Source: Ruminococcus sp. UBA1394 (lineage in GTDB: Bacteria; Bacillota; Clostridia; Oscillospirales; Ruminococcaceae). From it: a stretch of 32,710 bases of DNA. The notes below the pieces were generated by a model. That model did no database searches. It saw only the letters and a list, made by a program, of their open reading frames with translations, and was not told the origin of the DNA. Each line of letters starts with the position of its first letter. Within the stretch, counting starts at the first letter, position 1. Both the position numbers and the translations under genes were made by a program. The stretch spans positions 73,568-106,277 of the forward strand of contig DBQM01000045.1 of assembly GCA_002305725.1 (NCBI GenBank), written 5' to 3'. Of this stretch, positions 7,116-15,656 are shown piece after piece.

Positions 7116-9986
7116 TTACGGCAGAAGTCTGTTGATATCTCTCGGGAACATACTGCACATTCTTACGTTTGGTGCGTCAATAATCTTCATAACAAGTCTT
7201 TCAAGACCGATACCCAGACCGCCGTGAGGTGGCAGACCGTATTTGTGCGCTTCAAGGTAGTACTTGAAGTCGTCTGGATTCAGTCCCTGCGCCTTCATCT
7301 TTTCAACCTGTTCGTTGTAGTCATGGATTCTCTGACCACCGCTTGTGATTTCAAGTCCTCTGAAAAGCAGGTCGAACTTGTAAGCAAGACGTGGGTCTTC
7401 TCTGTCGTTCATAGCATAGAACGGAGGCTTTGAAGACGGGAAGTGAGTTACGAAAATAAAGTCGCTGTCAAAGGTTTCCTTTGCGTACTCGCAGATTGCA
7501 ACTTCATCTTCCGGTTCAAGGTCAAGCTTGTTCTTTGAACCCTTGTTGCCCAGAATTTCCTTTGCCTCAAGGAGTGTAACACATGGTATCTCCCTGATAA
7601 CCGGAATCTTTGCTTCAAGTATTTCAATTTCGTTAGCGTAGTTTTCTTTGATATATTCCATTACATATTTCAGCATGGCAGTTTCCATTGCCATAACGTC
7701 ATACATACTGTCAATATAACCCATTTCAAAGTCAAGACCGATATACTCGTTAATGTGTCTTGAAGTTGCGTGTTTTTCAGCACGGTAAACAGGTCCGATC
7801 TCGAAAACTCTGTCAAAGAACGCAACAGCAGTCTGCTTGTAGAACTGCGGTGACTGATTTAAGAACGCCGGCTTGTCGAAATATTCAAGATGGAATATGT
7901 TTGAGCCGCCCTCTGCACCCTGTGCAACAATTTTCGGAGTGTGAATTTCTGTAAAGTTTTCTTTGAGCATGAACTCTCTGAATCCGTTGCAGACGCCCTC
8001 CTGGAGTTTGAAAATCGCTCTTTCGTAAGCGTTTCTCAGAGCAACAGAACGGTTATTGAGATTTATGTCAAGAGTACAACCAAGACGCTTGTTTGGTACA
8101 TGGAGAGGATATTCCTCAGCCGGATTTGAAATAAGACTGATGTTTTTCAGAATAATTTCAATACCGTTGTAACCCTTGTCGTTCTTTGTTACAGTACCTG
8201 TAATATTTACAAAGAAGCCCTCTTTGAGTCCCTCAATGCTGTCCTTGCAGTTCTCCGGAGAGTAGATAGTCTGGAGCAGATATCTGCCGGTTCTCACAAC
8301 GATGAATGAGAAATCAGCCATGTTTCTGATTTTGTGAACACAGCAGCTTAGTGTGATGTCCTTGCCGATATTGTCAAGGGCGTCGGAAATCTCAAATTCC
8401 TTTTTCAGATTTTCCGGACTTATCTGCATGATATTTTTTGAAGTTGACGGCTTGTAGGAATCAGCATTTTTGTAAGCTGTCATGTCAAGCTTTGTTTCGT
8501 CAGCTTTCTTTTCAGCGGTATCGTCAGCGGAAACAGCGGCAGTTTCAGCGGAGAGTGAGGAGAGTTTTTTCTCCAGTTCTTCCTTGATAACCTTTGGAGT
8601 ACAAGCGCCTTTTAACTGTTTTGAACACTGTCCCATAAGGAAACCGAATACCTTTGTTTCGCCGTTTTTGTACTGTTCAACAGCTGTACCGTTAGCGGAA
8701 AGGACTTCTGCGATAACTTCGTTTACCTTTGCCATATCGTTAACGATAAACATACCTTTTTCCTTTGCGATATCTTCCGGTGACTTTCCGGAGGCAATCA
8801 TTTCACGCAGGATAGTCTTGGCGTCGTTTTTGGAAACCTTTTCTGTATCAGCCATTTCAACAAGCTTTGCAAAAGCTTCAGCAGTAAACGGCAGATTTTC
8901 CATTGTGACTTCGCCTAAGTTTACACGTCTTAAAAGCTCAACGATAACGAAGTTTGCAACGCTTTTCGGGTTGTTGTATGCCTTTACAGCATTGTCATAG
9001 AAGTCGGAAACGATTTTCTTGTTTATGATGATTTTAGCGTCAACGTCTGAAAGACCATACTGCTCAGTATATCTTGCAAGGCGCTTGTTAGGCATTTCCG
9101 GCAGCTGTGCCTTGATGCTGTCAAGCTGCTCGTCGGTGAAGTTTACCTGCAGGATATCCGGTTCCGGGAAGTAGCGGTAATCGTGAGCGTCCTCCTTGGT
9201 TCTCATGGAGGTTGTTTCGCCTCTGTTGTCGTTGTAACGTCTTGTTTCCTGAATAACACGCTTGCCCATGTCAAGCAGTCTTGACTGACGCTTTATCTCG
9301 TATTCAATCGCACGGCCTATGGATTTGAGTGAGTTTAAGTTCTTGCACTCTGTTCTTGTACCGAACTCCTTGTCGCCCGGTTTCATAATAGACACGTTAA
9401 CGTCGCATCTTAAAGAACCCTGTTCCATTTTACAGTCGCAGACACCAGCATACTGCAAAAGCAGGCTTACCTTTTCAAAGAAAGCCTTTGCCTCTTCTGC
9501 GGAGGAAATGTCAGGCTCGGTAACGATTTCGATAAGCGGTACGCCGCAGCGGTTGTAGTCAGCAAGTGAAACTGCGTTGAAGTCATCGTGGACAAGCTTT
9601 CCGGCGTCCTCTTCAAGATGGATACGGTTTACTCTGATGTTCTTTTTCTTTCCGTTTACTTCGATAGGCACAAGACCGTTTATACAAAGCGGTCTTTCCA
9701 GCTGTGAAATCTGGTAAGCTTTCGGAAGGTCAGGGTAGAAGTAGTTTTTTCTGTCGAATACAGAAAATTTATTGATATCGCAGCCCAGCGCAAAGCCGGC
9801 TTTTACTGCGTACTCAACAGCAGTCTGGTTGATTACCGGAAGAGTACCCGGCATACCTGTGCAGACAGGACAGCAGCGGGAGTTCTGGTCGCCGCCGAAT
9901 TCAGCGTTACAGGTACAGAAAACCTTTGATTTGGTCAGAAGTTCCGCATGGATTTCCAGACCGATTACAGGAATATATGATGACAT
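7116..9986 (-). CDS. gatB-aspS: GatB fused to archaeal-type aspartyl-tRNA synthetase
   Basis: This single 956-residue open frame joins two enzymes. Residues 1 to about 480 are a complete GatB: the N-terminal PVIGLEIHAEL, zinc-type cysteines CTC (24, 26) and CCPVC (38, 39, 42), HLEEDAGKLVHD, and a full YqeY-like tail ending GFLMGQCSKQLKGACTP. A low-complexity Ala/Asp/Lys linker of about 40 residues follows. Residues from about 520 form a class II AspRS of the short archaeal kind: an OB-fold anticodon domain (VHKIRNMADFSF), NQSPQFYKQ, motif 2 around YRAEKHATSRH and motif 3 GLGIGLERL. Bacterial-type AspRS is about 590 residues with a GAD insert, which is absent here. GatB acts with GatA and GatC to amidate Asp-tRNA(Asn) or Glu-tRNA(Gln); a non-discriminating AspRS supplies Asp-tRNA(Asn). 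It is the third gene of gatC-gatA-gatB, 16 nt after gatA, with a GGAGGT site. Confidence 0.92.
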   Translation of the reverse strand: MSSYIPVIGLEIHAELLTKSKVFCTCNAEFGGDQNSRCCPVCTGMPGTLPVINQTAVEYAVKAGFALGCDINKFSVFDRKNYFYPDLPKAYQISQLERPLCINGLVPIEVNGKKKNIRVNRIHLEEDAGKLVHDDFNAVSLADYNRCGVPLIEIVTEPDISSAEEAKAFFEKVSLLLQYAGVCDCKMEQGSLRCDVNVSIMKPGDKEFGTRTECKNLNSLKSIGRAIEYEIKRQSRLLDMGKRVIQETRRYNDNRGETTSMRTKEDAHDYRYFPEPDILQVNFTDEQLDSIKAQLPEMPNKRLARYTEQYGLSDVDAKIIINKKIVSDFYDNAVKAYNNPKSVANFVIVELLRRVNLGEVTMENLPFTAEAFAKLVEMADTEKVSKNDAKTILREMIASGKSPEDIAKEKGMFIVNDMAKVNEVIAEVLSANGTAVEQYKNGETKVFGFLMGQCSKQLKGACTPKVIKEELEKKLSSLSAETAAVSADDTAEKKADETKLDMTAYKNADSYKPSTSKNIMQISPENLKKEFEISDALDNIGKDITLSCCVHKIRNMADFSFIVVRTGRYLLQTIYSPENCKDSIEGLKEGFFVNITGTVTKNDKGYNGIEIILKNISLISNPAEEYPLHVPNKRLGCTLDINLNNRSVALRNAYERAIFKLQEGVCNGFREFMLKENFTEIHTPKIVAQGAEGGSNIFHLEYFDKPAFLNQSPQFYKQTAVAFFDRVFEIGPVYRAEKHATSRHINEYIGLDFEMGYIDSMYDVMAMETAMLKYVMEYIKENYANEIEILEAKIPVIREIPCVTLLEAKEILGNKGSKNKLDLEPEDEVAICEYAKETFDSDFIFVTHFPSSKPPFYAMNDREDPRLAYKFDLLFRGLEITSGGQRIHDYNEQVEKMKAQGLNPDDFKYYLEAHKYGLPPHGGLGIGLERLVMKIIDAPNVRMCSMFPRDINRLLP

Positions 9987-10002
9987 GATTTTTTACCTCC
10001 AG

Positions 10003-11457
10003 TCAGACAAGCTCAGGGGCTTTGTAATCGAATGTCTGCTCAAAAGCGTCAGCCGCACCGATAATTGCCGCCTCGTCGAATTTTTTGCCTATAATGGACA
10101 TACCAACAGGCATACCGTCCTTGTTGTATCCGCAAGGTGTGGAAATACCCGGCAGACCTGCGATATTAACAGTAACTGTGCAGATATCAGCCTTGTACAT
10201 CTTTACAGGGTCGGACACGTTTTCGTCTGTGCCGTAAGCTACAGACGGAGTTGTCGGAGTAAGAATCATATCGCATTTTTCAAAAATGCTGTCATATTCA
10301 GCGGAAATTTTCTGCTTTAATGCAAGAGCCTTTCCGTAGTAAGCGTCATAGTAGCCGCTTGAAAGGGCATAGTTTCCGAGGAGAATTCTTCTCTTTACCT
10401 CGCTGCCGAAGCCCTCTGCTCTTGAATTGCAGATAAGCTCGTTGAAGTTTTCACCCTTTTCACTTCTGTGACCGTACTTGATACCGTCATATCTTGAAAG
10501 GTTTGAAGAAGCCTCAGCGGAGGAGATAAGGTAATAAGCCGGAACAGCGTATTTAAGGCTCGGCATACTGCATTCAACCAGTTCAGCACCCATTTCCTCG
10601 TACTTTTTCGCAGCAGCCATGACAGCGTCAGCGACCTCACGGTCGATACCCTCGCCGTAAAATTCCTTAGGCAGAGCAATTTTAACGCCCTTCATGCCTT
10701 TGCCGATTGCGGAAGTGTAGTCCATCGTCGGATTCTTTGCGGCAGTACCGTCATGACGGTCATAGCCGGCAATTGCGTTTAAGATGATTGCGCAGTCGTG
10801 AGCGTCCTTTGCGATTGGACCAATTTGGTCAAGAGATGATGCGAACGCCACAAGACCGTAACGTGAAACTCTTCCGTAGGTAGGTTTCAGACCGGTAACA
10901 CCGCAGAAAGCCGCAGGCTGTCTTATAGAACCGCCTGTATCTGAACCTAAGGCTGCAGCGCAAAGTGATGCAGAAACGCATGATGCAGAACCGCCCGAAG
11001 AACCGCCCGGTACACGCTTTGTATCGTAAGGGTTTTTAGTCTTTGCGAAAGCGGAAGTCTGAGTAGAACCGCCCATTGCAAATTCGTCCATGCTTGTTTT
11101 TCCCAGCATAACAATACCCTGTGAATTAAGCTTTTCCATGACTGTTGCGTTGTAAGGCGGAACAAAGTTCTCCAGCATTTTTGAAGCACAGGTTGTTCTG
11201 ATACCGTCTGTGCAGATATTGTCCTTTATAGCGAGAGGGATTCCGCAAAGGTCTGAGGCATTGCCGCTGTTTATAAGCTGCTGAGCGTTTTCAGCGTCGC
11301 TCATAGCCTTTTCCTTTGTGACGGTAATATAGCTTTCAAGCTTTCCGTCATATTTATCAATTCTGTCGATGTAGGACTGAGTAAGCTCGGCAGCGGAGAT
11401 TTCCCTGCCGTCAAGGAGCTTTCTCATCTCTCTTATTTTAAGCTTTGTAATATCCAT
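10003..11457 (-). CDS. gatA: Asp/Glu-tRNA amidotransferase subunit A
   Basis: This is the 484-residue glutaminase subunit of GatCAB. It releases ammonia from glutamine for amidation of mischarged tRNA. The amidase-signature catalytic triad is visible: Lys78 in LAIKDN, the cis-Ser in PGGSSGGS (Ser153), and the nucleophile Ser177 in GSDTGGSIRQPA. These positions differ by one from the known S. aureus enzyme. Length is normal for the family. It follows gatC by 22 nt and precedes the gatB fusion by 16 nt, so the three are surely one operon. Confidence 0.96.
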   Translation of the reverse strand: MDITKLKIREMRKLLDGREISAAELTQSYIDRIDKYDGKLESYITVTKEKAMSDAENAQQLINSGNASDLCGIPLAIKDNICTDGIRTTCASKMLENFVPPYNATVMEKLNSQGIVMLGKTSMDEFAMGGSTQTSAFAKTKNPYDTKRVPGGSSGGSASCVSASLCAAALGSDTGGSIRQPAAFCGVTGLKPTYGRVSRYGLVAFASSLDQIGPIAKDAHDCAIILNAIAGYDRHDGTAAKNPTMDYTSAIGKGMKGVKIALPKEFYGEGIDREVADAVMAAAKKYEEMGAELVECSMPSLKYAVPAYYLISSAEASSNLSRYDGIKYGHRSEKGENFNELICNSRAEGFGSEVKRRILLGNYALSSGYYDAYYGKALALKQKISAEYDSIFEKCDMILTPTTPSVAYGTDENVSDPVKMYKADICTVTVNIAGLPGISTPCGYNKDGMPVGMSIIGKKFDEAAIIGAADAFEQTFDYKAPELV

Positions 11458-11479
11458 TTCCTAACCTCTGATTTCTAAA

Positions 11480-11758
11480 TTATTCAACAACCTTCGGAAC
11501 AACAAAGCAGTTTTCACTGTTTACAGCGTTCTGAAGAATTTTTTCTGTCGGCATACTCGGCTCTGAGGCGTCCTCACGCAAATCGTTTAGATAAACGTTC
11601 TTGTTGTCTGCCAGAGCGTCATAGGTGACGTCAATTTCCTTGATTGTATCCATAATTTCAATAATGCTTGTCATTTCCTCAGCGGTTTTTTTGAGTTCGT
11701 CCTCGGTAAAGGCAAGCTTTCCCAGTTTGGAAAGATATGCGACCATTTCAAGATCCAT
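11480..11758 (-). CDS. gatC: Asp/Glu-tRNA amidotransferase subunit C
   Basis: This 92-residue protein is the small subunit that stabilises GatA and GatB. It shows the usual pattern: N-terminal VAYLSKLGKLAFTEDELKK (the A.LARL.L...E....), a middle helix with ..I...I..I, and a C-terminus LREDASEPSMPTEKIL..A (LR.D...). It is first in the leftward operon and is preceded by AAAAGGGG as ribosome binding site. The leader from the promoter is short, leaving no room for a T-box riboswitch. Confidence 0.93.
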   Translation of the reverse strand: MDLEMVAYLSKLGKLAFTEDELKKTAEEMTSIIEIMDTIKEIDVTYDALADNKNVYLNDLREDASEPSMPTEKILQNAVNSENCFVVPKVVE

Positions 11759-11796
11759 AGCAGTTTCCCCTTTTCTGTAAAATAAACATATAGTTA

Positions 11797-11825
11797 ATTA
11801 TACAACATTTCGGGCACTATTGCAA
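11797..11825 (-). promoter_or_regulatory. Promoter of the gatC-gatA-gatB/aspS operon
   Basis: On the minus strand TTGCAA (11820-11825), a 17-bp spacer and a perfect TATAAT (11797-11802) precede gatC, with the start codon about 38 bp after the -10. Confidence 0.8.
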
Positions 11826-11944
11826 GTTTTTTTCCAATTATAATTATTTTATTTTGTGTAAAGTTAATCTTTGAAATTTATTGTTGATTTGTAACTAAAA
11901 AACATGAGAAAATTTATGCAAAAAGCGGAATATTCTCAGAGCTG

Positions 11945-11972
11945 TGGACAAAATCCGGGTTATGCGTATCAT
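11945..11972 (+). promoter_or_regulatory. Possible promoter of the tandem dockerin genes
   Basis: TGGACA (11945-11950), a 16-bp spacer and TATCAT (11967-11972) are the best match in the 266-bp divergent region before the ATG at 12025. The match is moderate. Confidence 0.35.
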
Positions 11973-12024
11973 TATTTATGAAAGCAGCCAAAAGTTTTAT
12001 AATTAATCAGAAAGGATGATATTT

Positions 12025-13032
12025 ATGAAAAAACTCACAAAATGTCTTGCTGTGCTTTCGTCTGCCGTTATGGCGCTGTCAGCAGGTATCATGCAGGCTT
12101 CTGCCGGATTTGAGGATATCGTTTATGATGAAATTATTACTGCTCCTAATGGATATGTTTATCCATTAAGAATATATGATTGTATGCAGTACATGGGAAT
12201 TATCTTCAAAATGCCGGATGGAGTTGTTCCAACAGCTGAGGAACTTGGTATTGATGGGGTTATTAGCAAATATACAGCTGATAATTACGGCTCAGGCTTG
12301 CTTGAAATGCTTATTGATAAAGGCGGTTCAGGTTGGGGATTTGAAGATACTGTTGAGCCAACAGAAAATCAGTATGTCATTCAGACTGAATATATGATGA
12401 GCGAGGAAGAAGCTGAAAAACTTGCTGAAAAACTTGTTGTTCGTGGCTTGGTTGAAGAAGCAGGAGTGTGGTATTGGCATGTGATTCAAAAGGGTACAGT
12501 GAGAATTGAAGAAGATACTACTCATCTTGAAATAATTTTCAAAAATGAAGAGGAAGCCGGAAAATTCAGCCTGGAAAAATATCCTGAAATAAAGGATATG
12601 CTGAAATACAGCAATTATAGTGAACGAAAAATAAATGGAACAACCGTTGATTTGTTATGTAGTGACGATTCATCGTATTATTATGACCCGGAAAAAGGAA
12701 CTTATGACAGTATGGGACTTTATAATGATGTAAAGTCACTTAATGAAATCATGGCAAGCAAATATGATGAAATTGAAAAGGTTGATTTGCATTATCAAAT
12801 CCCATATTCGAGTGGGGAAACAACAAATGCAGTTTGTTCCGCTAAGCCAGTATGGGGCGACGCTACAAATGATGATGTGATAAACCTTTACGATGCAATC
12901 GAAATTTCAAAATACATCATGAACATCTCCGGCATTGACGAAGACACAGTCCTCCTTGCCGATATTAACCGTGACGGCAAAACTGATATCTATGATGCAA
13001 TTGAAGTTGCCAAGTGTATTATGGAAAAATAA
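12025..13032 (+). CDS. Secreted dockerin protein, paralogue 1
   Basis: This 335-residue protein has a signal peptide (MKKLTKCLAVLSSAVMALSA, cut near ASA) and a C-terminal dockerin (WGDATNDDVINLYDAIEISK then ADINRDGKTDIYDAIEVAK). The ATG at 12025 has AAAGGA at 12011-12016 and gives the signal peptide without extra residues. The middle domain of about 210 residues carries no motif I recognise. It contains PTAEELG, a stretch with SEEEAEKLAEKLVVRGL and a Tyr/Glu-rich beta part that also occur in the next gene. It is the first of two tandem paralogues with a 15-nt gap, so one transcript. It probably docks on a scaffoldin; the role of the middle domain is unknown. Confidence 0.85.
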   Translation: MKKLTKCLAVLSSAVMALSAGIMQASAGFEDIVYDEIITAPNGYVYPLRIYDCMQYMGIIFKMPDGVVPTAEELGIDGVISKYTADNYGSGLLEMLIDKGGSGWGFEDTVEPTENQYVIQTEYMMSEEEAEKLAEKLVVRGLVEEAGVWYWHVIQKGTVRIEEDTTHLEIIFKNEEEAGKFSLEKYPEIKDMLKYSNYSERKINGTTVDLLCSDDSSYYYDPEKGTYDSMGLYNDVKSLNEIMASKYDEIEKVDLHYQIPYSSGETTNAVCSAKPVWGDATNDDVINLYDAIEISKYIMNISGIDEDTVLLADINRDGKTDIYDAIEVAKCIMEK

Positions 13033-13047
13033 TAAGGAGTGATATTT

Positions 13048-14088
13048 ATGAAAAAATTCACAAAATGTCTTGCAGTACTTTCGTCAGCAATTCTTGCAGG
13101 TTCAACTGGTTTTATGTCTGTTTCCGCAGGTACGACTGAAACGATTTTTATGCAGGAAAACGGATGTGTTTCAAATTTGCACAAAAACTATCCTGTTAAG
13201 CAGACAGTTGAAACAAACTACAAAGGTATTCTTGTTACAATGCCGGACAATGAAGCACCGACTGCTGAAGAACTGGAAATGGAAAACTGTGAAATAACTC
13301 CGTATTCTTCTGATGAAACAACCTTTATAACATTAGGCGGAATGTGGCAAAATGGCTTGCATTATGGAGGTTCAATTACGAAACCAGCTGGAGATGACTG
13401 GACATATTTTGTAAGCAGTGAAAGCATGACGGAGGAAGATGCAGTTGAACTGTTGAAAAAGCTTAAAATCAGAGGCGTGATTTCTTCCGGAGAGGTGTTC
13501 TATGAAACATATATTAGCAATTCTGAAATGTATGCAAAATATGATACAATAAGTGTTACTGTTTACTGTAACAGTCAGGTTGAAAATCCATCAATTAGTC
13601 ATGAGCCTGCCGAAGAAGACAAAAGCTTATACGGATTTGCAGAGATTTCAAAAAGCTTTTCTATAAACAGTGTAACAATCGGAAATAGTCCATATTATCC
13701 AACGAGTTATATAAATTACGAAATCAGTTTTGACCATGATAAGTATACGGATAACATATGGTCGCTTTACGAAGAATTTAAACTGATTTTTGATGAAATC
13801 AAAGAAAACAATTCCGAAGATGAAATCTTTGAAGCTGTTGATGTTGAATGGCTTGCGCCATTATCATCGGTTGAACTACAGAATGGTTTATACAGCGTTG
13901 AACCAATGTGGGGCGACGCAACAAACGATGATGTAGTCAATCTCTACGATGCAATTGAGATTTCAAAATACATCATGAATATCTCCGACATTGATGAGGA
14001 CACGGTCCTCCTTGCCGACATTAACCGTGACGGCAAAACTGATATCTATGATGCAATTGAGGTTGCAAAGTGCATTATGGAAAAATAA
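13048..14088 (+). CDS. Secreted dockerin protein, paralogue 2
   Basis: This 346-residue protein is a tandem copy of the preceding gene. The signal peptide (MKKFTKCLAVLSSAILAGST) and dockerin are nearly the same, while the middle domain has diverged strongly (shared PTAEELE, SMTEEDAVELLKKLKIRGV). The start at 13048 is supported by AAGGAG at 13034-13039. About 180 bp at the 3' end are almost identical to those of paralogue 1, which suggests gene conversion or selection on the dockerin, with diversification of the rest. Function of the middle domain is unknown. Confidence 0.85.
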   Translation: MKKFTKCLAVLSSAILAGSTGFMSVSAGTTETIFMQENGCVSNLHKNYPVKQTVETNYKGILVTMPDNEAPTAEELEMENCEITPYSSDETTFITLGGMWQNGLHYGGSITKPAGDDWTYFVSSESMTEEDAVELLKKLKIRGVISSGEVFYETYISNSEMYAKYDTISVTVYCNSQVENPSISHEPAEEDKSLYGFAEISKSFSINSVTIGNSPYYPTSYINYEISFDHDKYTDNIWSLYEEFKLIFDEIKENNSEDEIFEAVDVEWLAPLSSVELQNGLYSVEPMWGDATNDDVVNLYDAIEISKYIMNISDIDEDTVLLADINRDGKTDIYDAIEVAKCIMEK

Positions 14089-14115
14089 TTGCTATCTCTT
14101 TTTTCACTATTATAT

Positions 14116-14151
14116 AAATCAGCCGGTGTTTTGCAATGCCGGCTGATTTTT
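14116..14151 (+). terminator. Terminator after the dockerin pair
   Basis: AATCAGCCGG (14117-14126) pairs with CCGGCTGATT (14139-14148) and is followed by a short T run. Confidence 0.8.
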
Positions 14152-14172
14152 AAAATTATCGCAAAAAAACAC

Positions 14173-14201
14173 TTGACAAATCAATTCAGATGGTGTATAA
14201 T
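14173..14201 (+). promoter_or_regulatory. Consensus promoter of smpB-ssrA
   Basis: A perfect TTGACA (14173-14178), a 17-bp spacer and a perfect TATAAT (14196-14201) make this one of the strongest-looking promoters of the window. It lies 31 bp before the smpB ATG. Confidence 0.92.
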
Positions 14202-14232
14202 GAAGTACTCTCAGAAAACGGAGGTAATATTC

Positions 14233-14691
14233 ATGGAAACTGAAAATTTTAAAACAATAACTGAAAACCGAAAAGCAAGACATGAGTATTTCGTCCTTGA
14301 GAGTATGGAAACCGGCATAGAGCTTGTTGGTACTGAGGTGAAATCCCTCAGACAGGGACAGGTCAATCTTAAAGACAGCTGGTGTTCCATTGATAACGGA
14401 GAGCTTTTTATTAAGGGTATGCATATTTCTCCCTACGAAAAGGGAAATATTTTCAACCGTGACCCTATGAGAGTCAGAAAACTGCTTATGCACAAAAAGG
14501 AAATAAACCGTCTTTTCGGCAAGGTAAAGCAGGACGGACTGACGCTGATACCTTTGTCACTTTATTTTAAAGGTTCAAGGGTAAAGGTTCAGCTGGGACT
14601 GTGCAAGGGTAAAAAGCTTTACGACAAGCGTGAGGACGCTGCTAAAAAGGACGCAAAGCGTCAGATTGAACGTGCGGTGAAAAGCCGCTGA
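14233..14691 (+). CDS. smpB: SsrA-binding protein SmpB
   Basis: This 152-residue protein binds tmRNA and brings it to stalled ribosomes for trans-translation. The start METENFKTITENRKARHEYF is chosen because the promoter and GGAGGT site lie just upstream; the longer frame from 14089 would cross the terminator and promoter. Family motifs are ENRKARHEYFVLE, GIELVGTEVKSLR.GQVNLKDSW, MHISPYEKGN, and the basic tail GKKLYDKREDAAKKDAKRQIER. The tmRNA gene begins only 3 nt after the stop codon, so protein and RNA partners are encoded side by side. Confidence 0.97.
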   Translation: METENFKTITENRKARHEYFVLESMETGIELVGTEVKSLRQGQVNLKDSWCSIDNGELFIKGMHISPYEKGNIFNRDPMRVRKLLMHKKEINRLFGKVKQDGLTLIPLSLYFKGSRVKVQLGLCKGKKLYDKREDAAKKDAKRQIERAVKSR

Positions 14692-14694
14692 TAT

Positions 14695-15065
14695 GGGGGC
14701 GTAAAGGTTTCGACGGGGACTCTGAACCACAATAAGCGAGTAGAGCCGGTGTATACTCTTTAAACTGCGCCACGTTTAAATATAAACGCTAGAAAAAACA
14801 TTACTGTAAGCACAAGAAACTTACAGGTAGCAGCCTAAGTCTGCTACTGTCCTGCTTTTGAGTACCACGGCAAAAGCCCGGGCATCGACTTAGTGGTGAA
14901 CGTTCTTCCGGAGTGTTCCGGCCGGCTGAATGTATTTGGAACTACTGACACTGTCAGCTTGTTTGTCAGCGGACAGCAGAGGGAATGCTAAACGATAAAC
15001 TACACTCGTAGAAAGTTGTGCGGATTGGTTTTCGGACACGGGTTCGACTCCCGTCGCCTCCACCA
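14695..15065 (+). ncRNA. ssrA: Transfer-messenger RNA (tmRNA)
   Basis: The 5' end GGGGGCGTAAAGGTTTCGAC is the typical tmRNA start. The 3' end carries the T-arm GGTTCGACTCCCGTCGCCTC and CCACCA; GGGGGCG at 14695-14701 pairs with CGCCTCC at 15055-15061 as acceptor stem. The length is 371 nt. The tag frame most likely opens at GCT 14788 and stops at TAA 14836, reading ARKNITVSTRNLQVAA. The segments after the tag contain the usual pseudoknot-like GC pairings. The gene follows smpB by 3 nt. Its 3' end is a known favourite integration target for mobile elements, and accessory DNA begins right after it. Confidence 0.95.
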
Positions 15066-15093
15066 AATTATTATGCGAAAGAATCTATATCGC

Positions 15094-15138
15094 AAAAGCC
15101 TTGAAGTATTAGGATTTCCAGTACTTCAAGGCTTTTTT
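15094..15138 (+). terminator. Terminator downstream of ssrA
   Basis: AAAAGCCTTGAAGTA (15094-15108) pairs with TACTTCAAGGCTTTT (15122-15136) and is followed by more T residues. It is a strong intrinsic terminator 28 bp after the tmRNA. Confidence 0.85.
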
Positions 15139-15376
15139 CATGCCTGATTTTCTGCGGGTACGATACGCTATTGCCGATTTTGAGAGGATTTTCGCAGGTT
15201 CATTTAGATGCGCTATGCTAAAATCTGTAATTTTCCGTGGGTTTGATACACCATACGCCACCACCCAAAATACTTTTTTGATAGAGGGACTTTTTCCCTT
15301 AGAAGTCTGAGACTTTAAGAGCTTCCTGAAAAATGTGTAAATGTGTTTCGGGTTGATAAAAACGTCAAAATTTAGG

Positions 15377-15420
15377 TGCGAGTACGATATACCAACCGTT
15401 TCTTACTCGCAGATTTTTTT
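15377..15420 (+). terminator. Terminator-like hairpin
   Basis: TGCGAGTA (15377-15384) pairs with TACTCGCA (15404-15411), followed by GATTTTTTT. It stops rightward transcription. Confidence 0.65.
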
Positions 15421-15510
15421 AACAGAACTTTTTTAGGCTTAGGATTCCTTGCTCTAAATCAGTTTTATTTTTTCGCTGTAAAAATTTTTCGCATCTTCAT
15501 TATGAAAATG

Positions 15511-15548
15511 GGTCTATCGGACGATTATGTACCGATAGACCTGTTTTT
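15511..15548 (+). terminator. Terminator just before the first accessory promoter
   Basis: GGTCTATCGG (15511-15520) pairs with CCGATAGACC (15532-15541) and is followed by TGTTTTTT. It isolates the next gene from upstream transcription. Confidence 0.8.
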
Positions 15549-15555
15549 TGTCCTA

Positions 15556-15606
15556 AAAATCATTTTTACAAACCTATTTGCCGCTATGCTACAATATAAC
15601 CACAGC
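15556..15606 (+). promoter_or_regulatory. Repeated accessory promoter, copy A
   Basis: The block AAAATCATTTTTACAAA (15556-15572) includes TTTACA (15565-15570). A 19-bp spacer precedes TACAAT (15590-15595), and CACAGC ends 11 bp after that (15601-15606). It drives the unknown gene at 15657. Confidence 0.75.
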
Positions 15607-15656
15607 AAAGGAAATGACATAAACAAACTAAAATTAAACCAGAAAGGAAAAGAATT

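Larger units (their letters stand above)
15139..15555. other. Non-coding entry region of the accessory segment
   Basis: I see no supported gene here. It has two further terminator-like hairpins (listed separately) and two similar phrases, GCGGGTACGATACGC near 15157 and GCGAGTACGATATACC near 15378. It also contains GCTATGCTAAAATCTG near 15212, which resembles the -10 part of the repeated promoter at 15556 but lacks its upstream block. It may be a decayed junction. Confidence 0.4.

Noticed and set aside
8482..9000. 172-residue rightward frame
   Set aside because: It is antisense to the GatB part of the fusion and Ser/Ala-rich as a reverse of Ala/Glu-rich coding DNA.
11759..11830. T-box riboswitch before gatC
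   Set aside because: The promoter leaves only about 35 nt of leader, too short for a T-box.
15042..15065. Direct repeat of the tmRNA 3' end as attL/attR pair
   Set aside because: No second copy of the tmRNA end was found inside the window.
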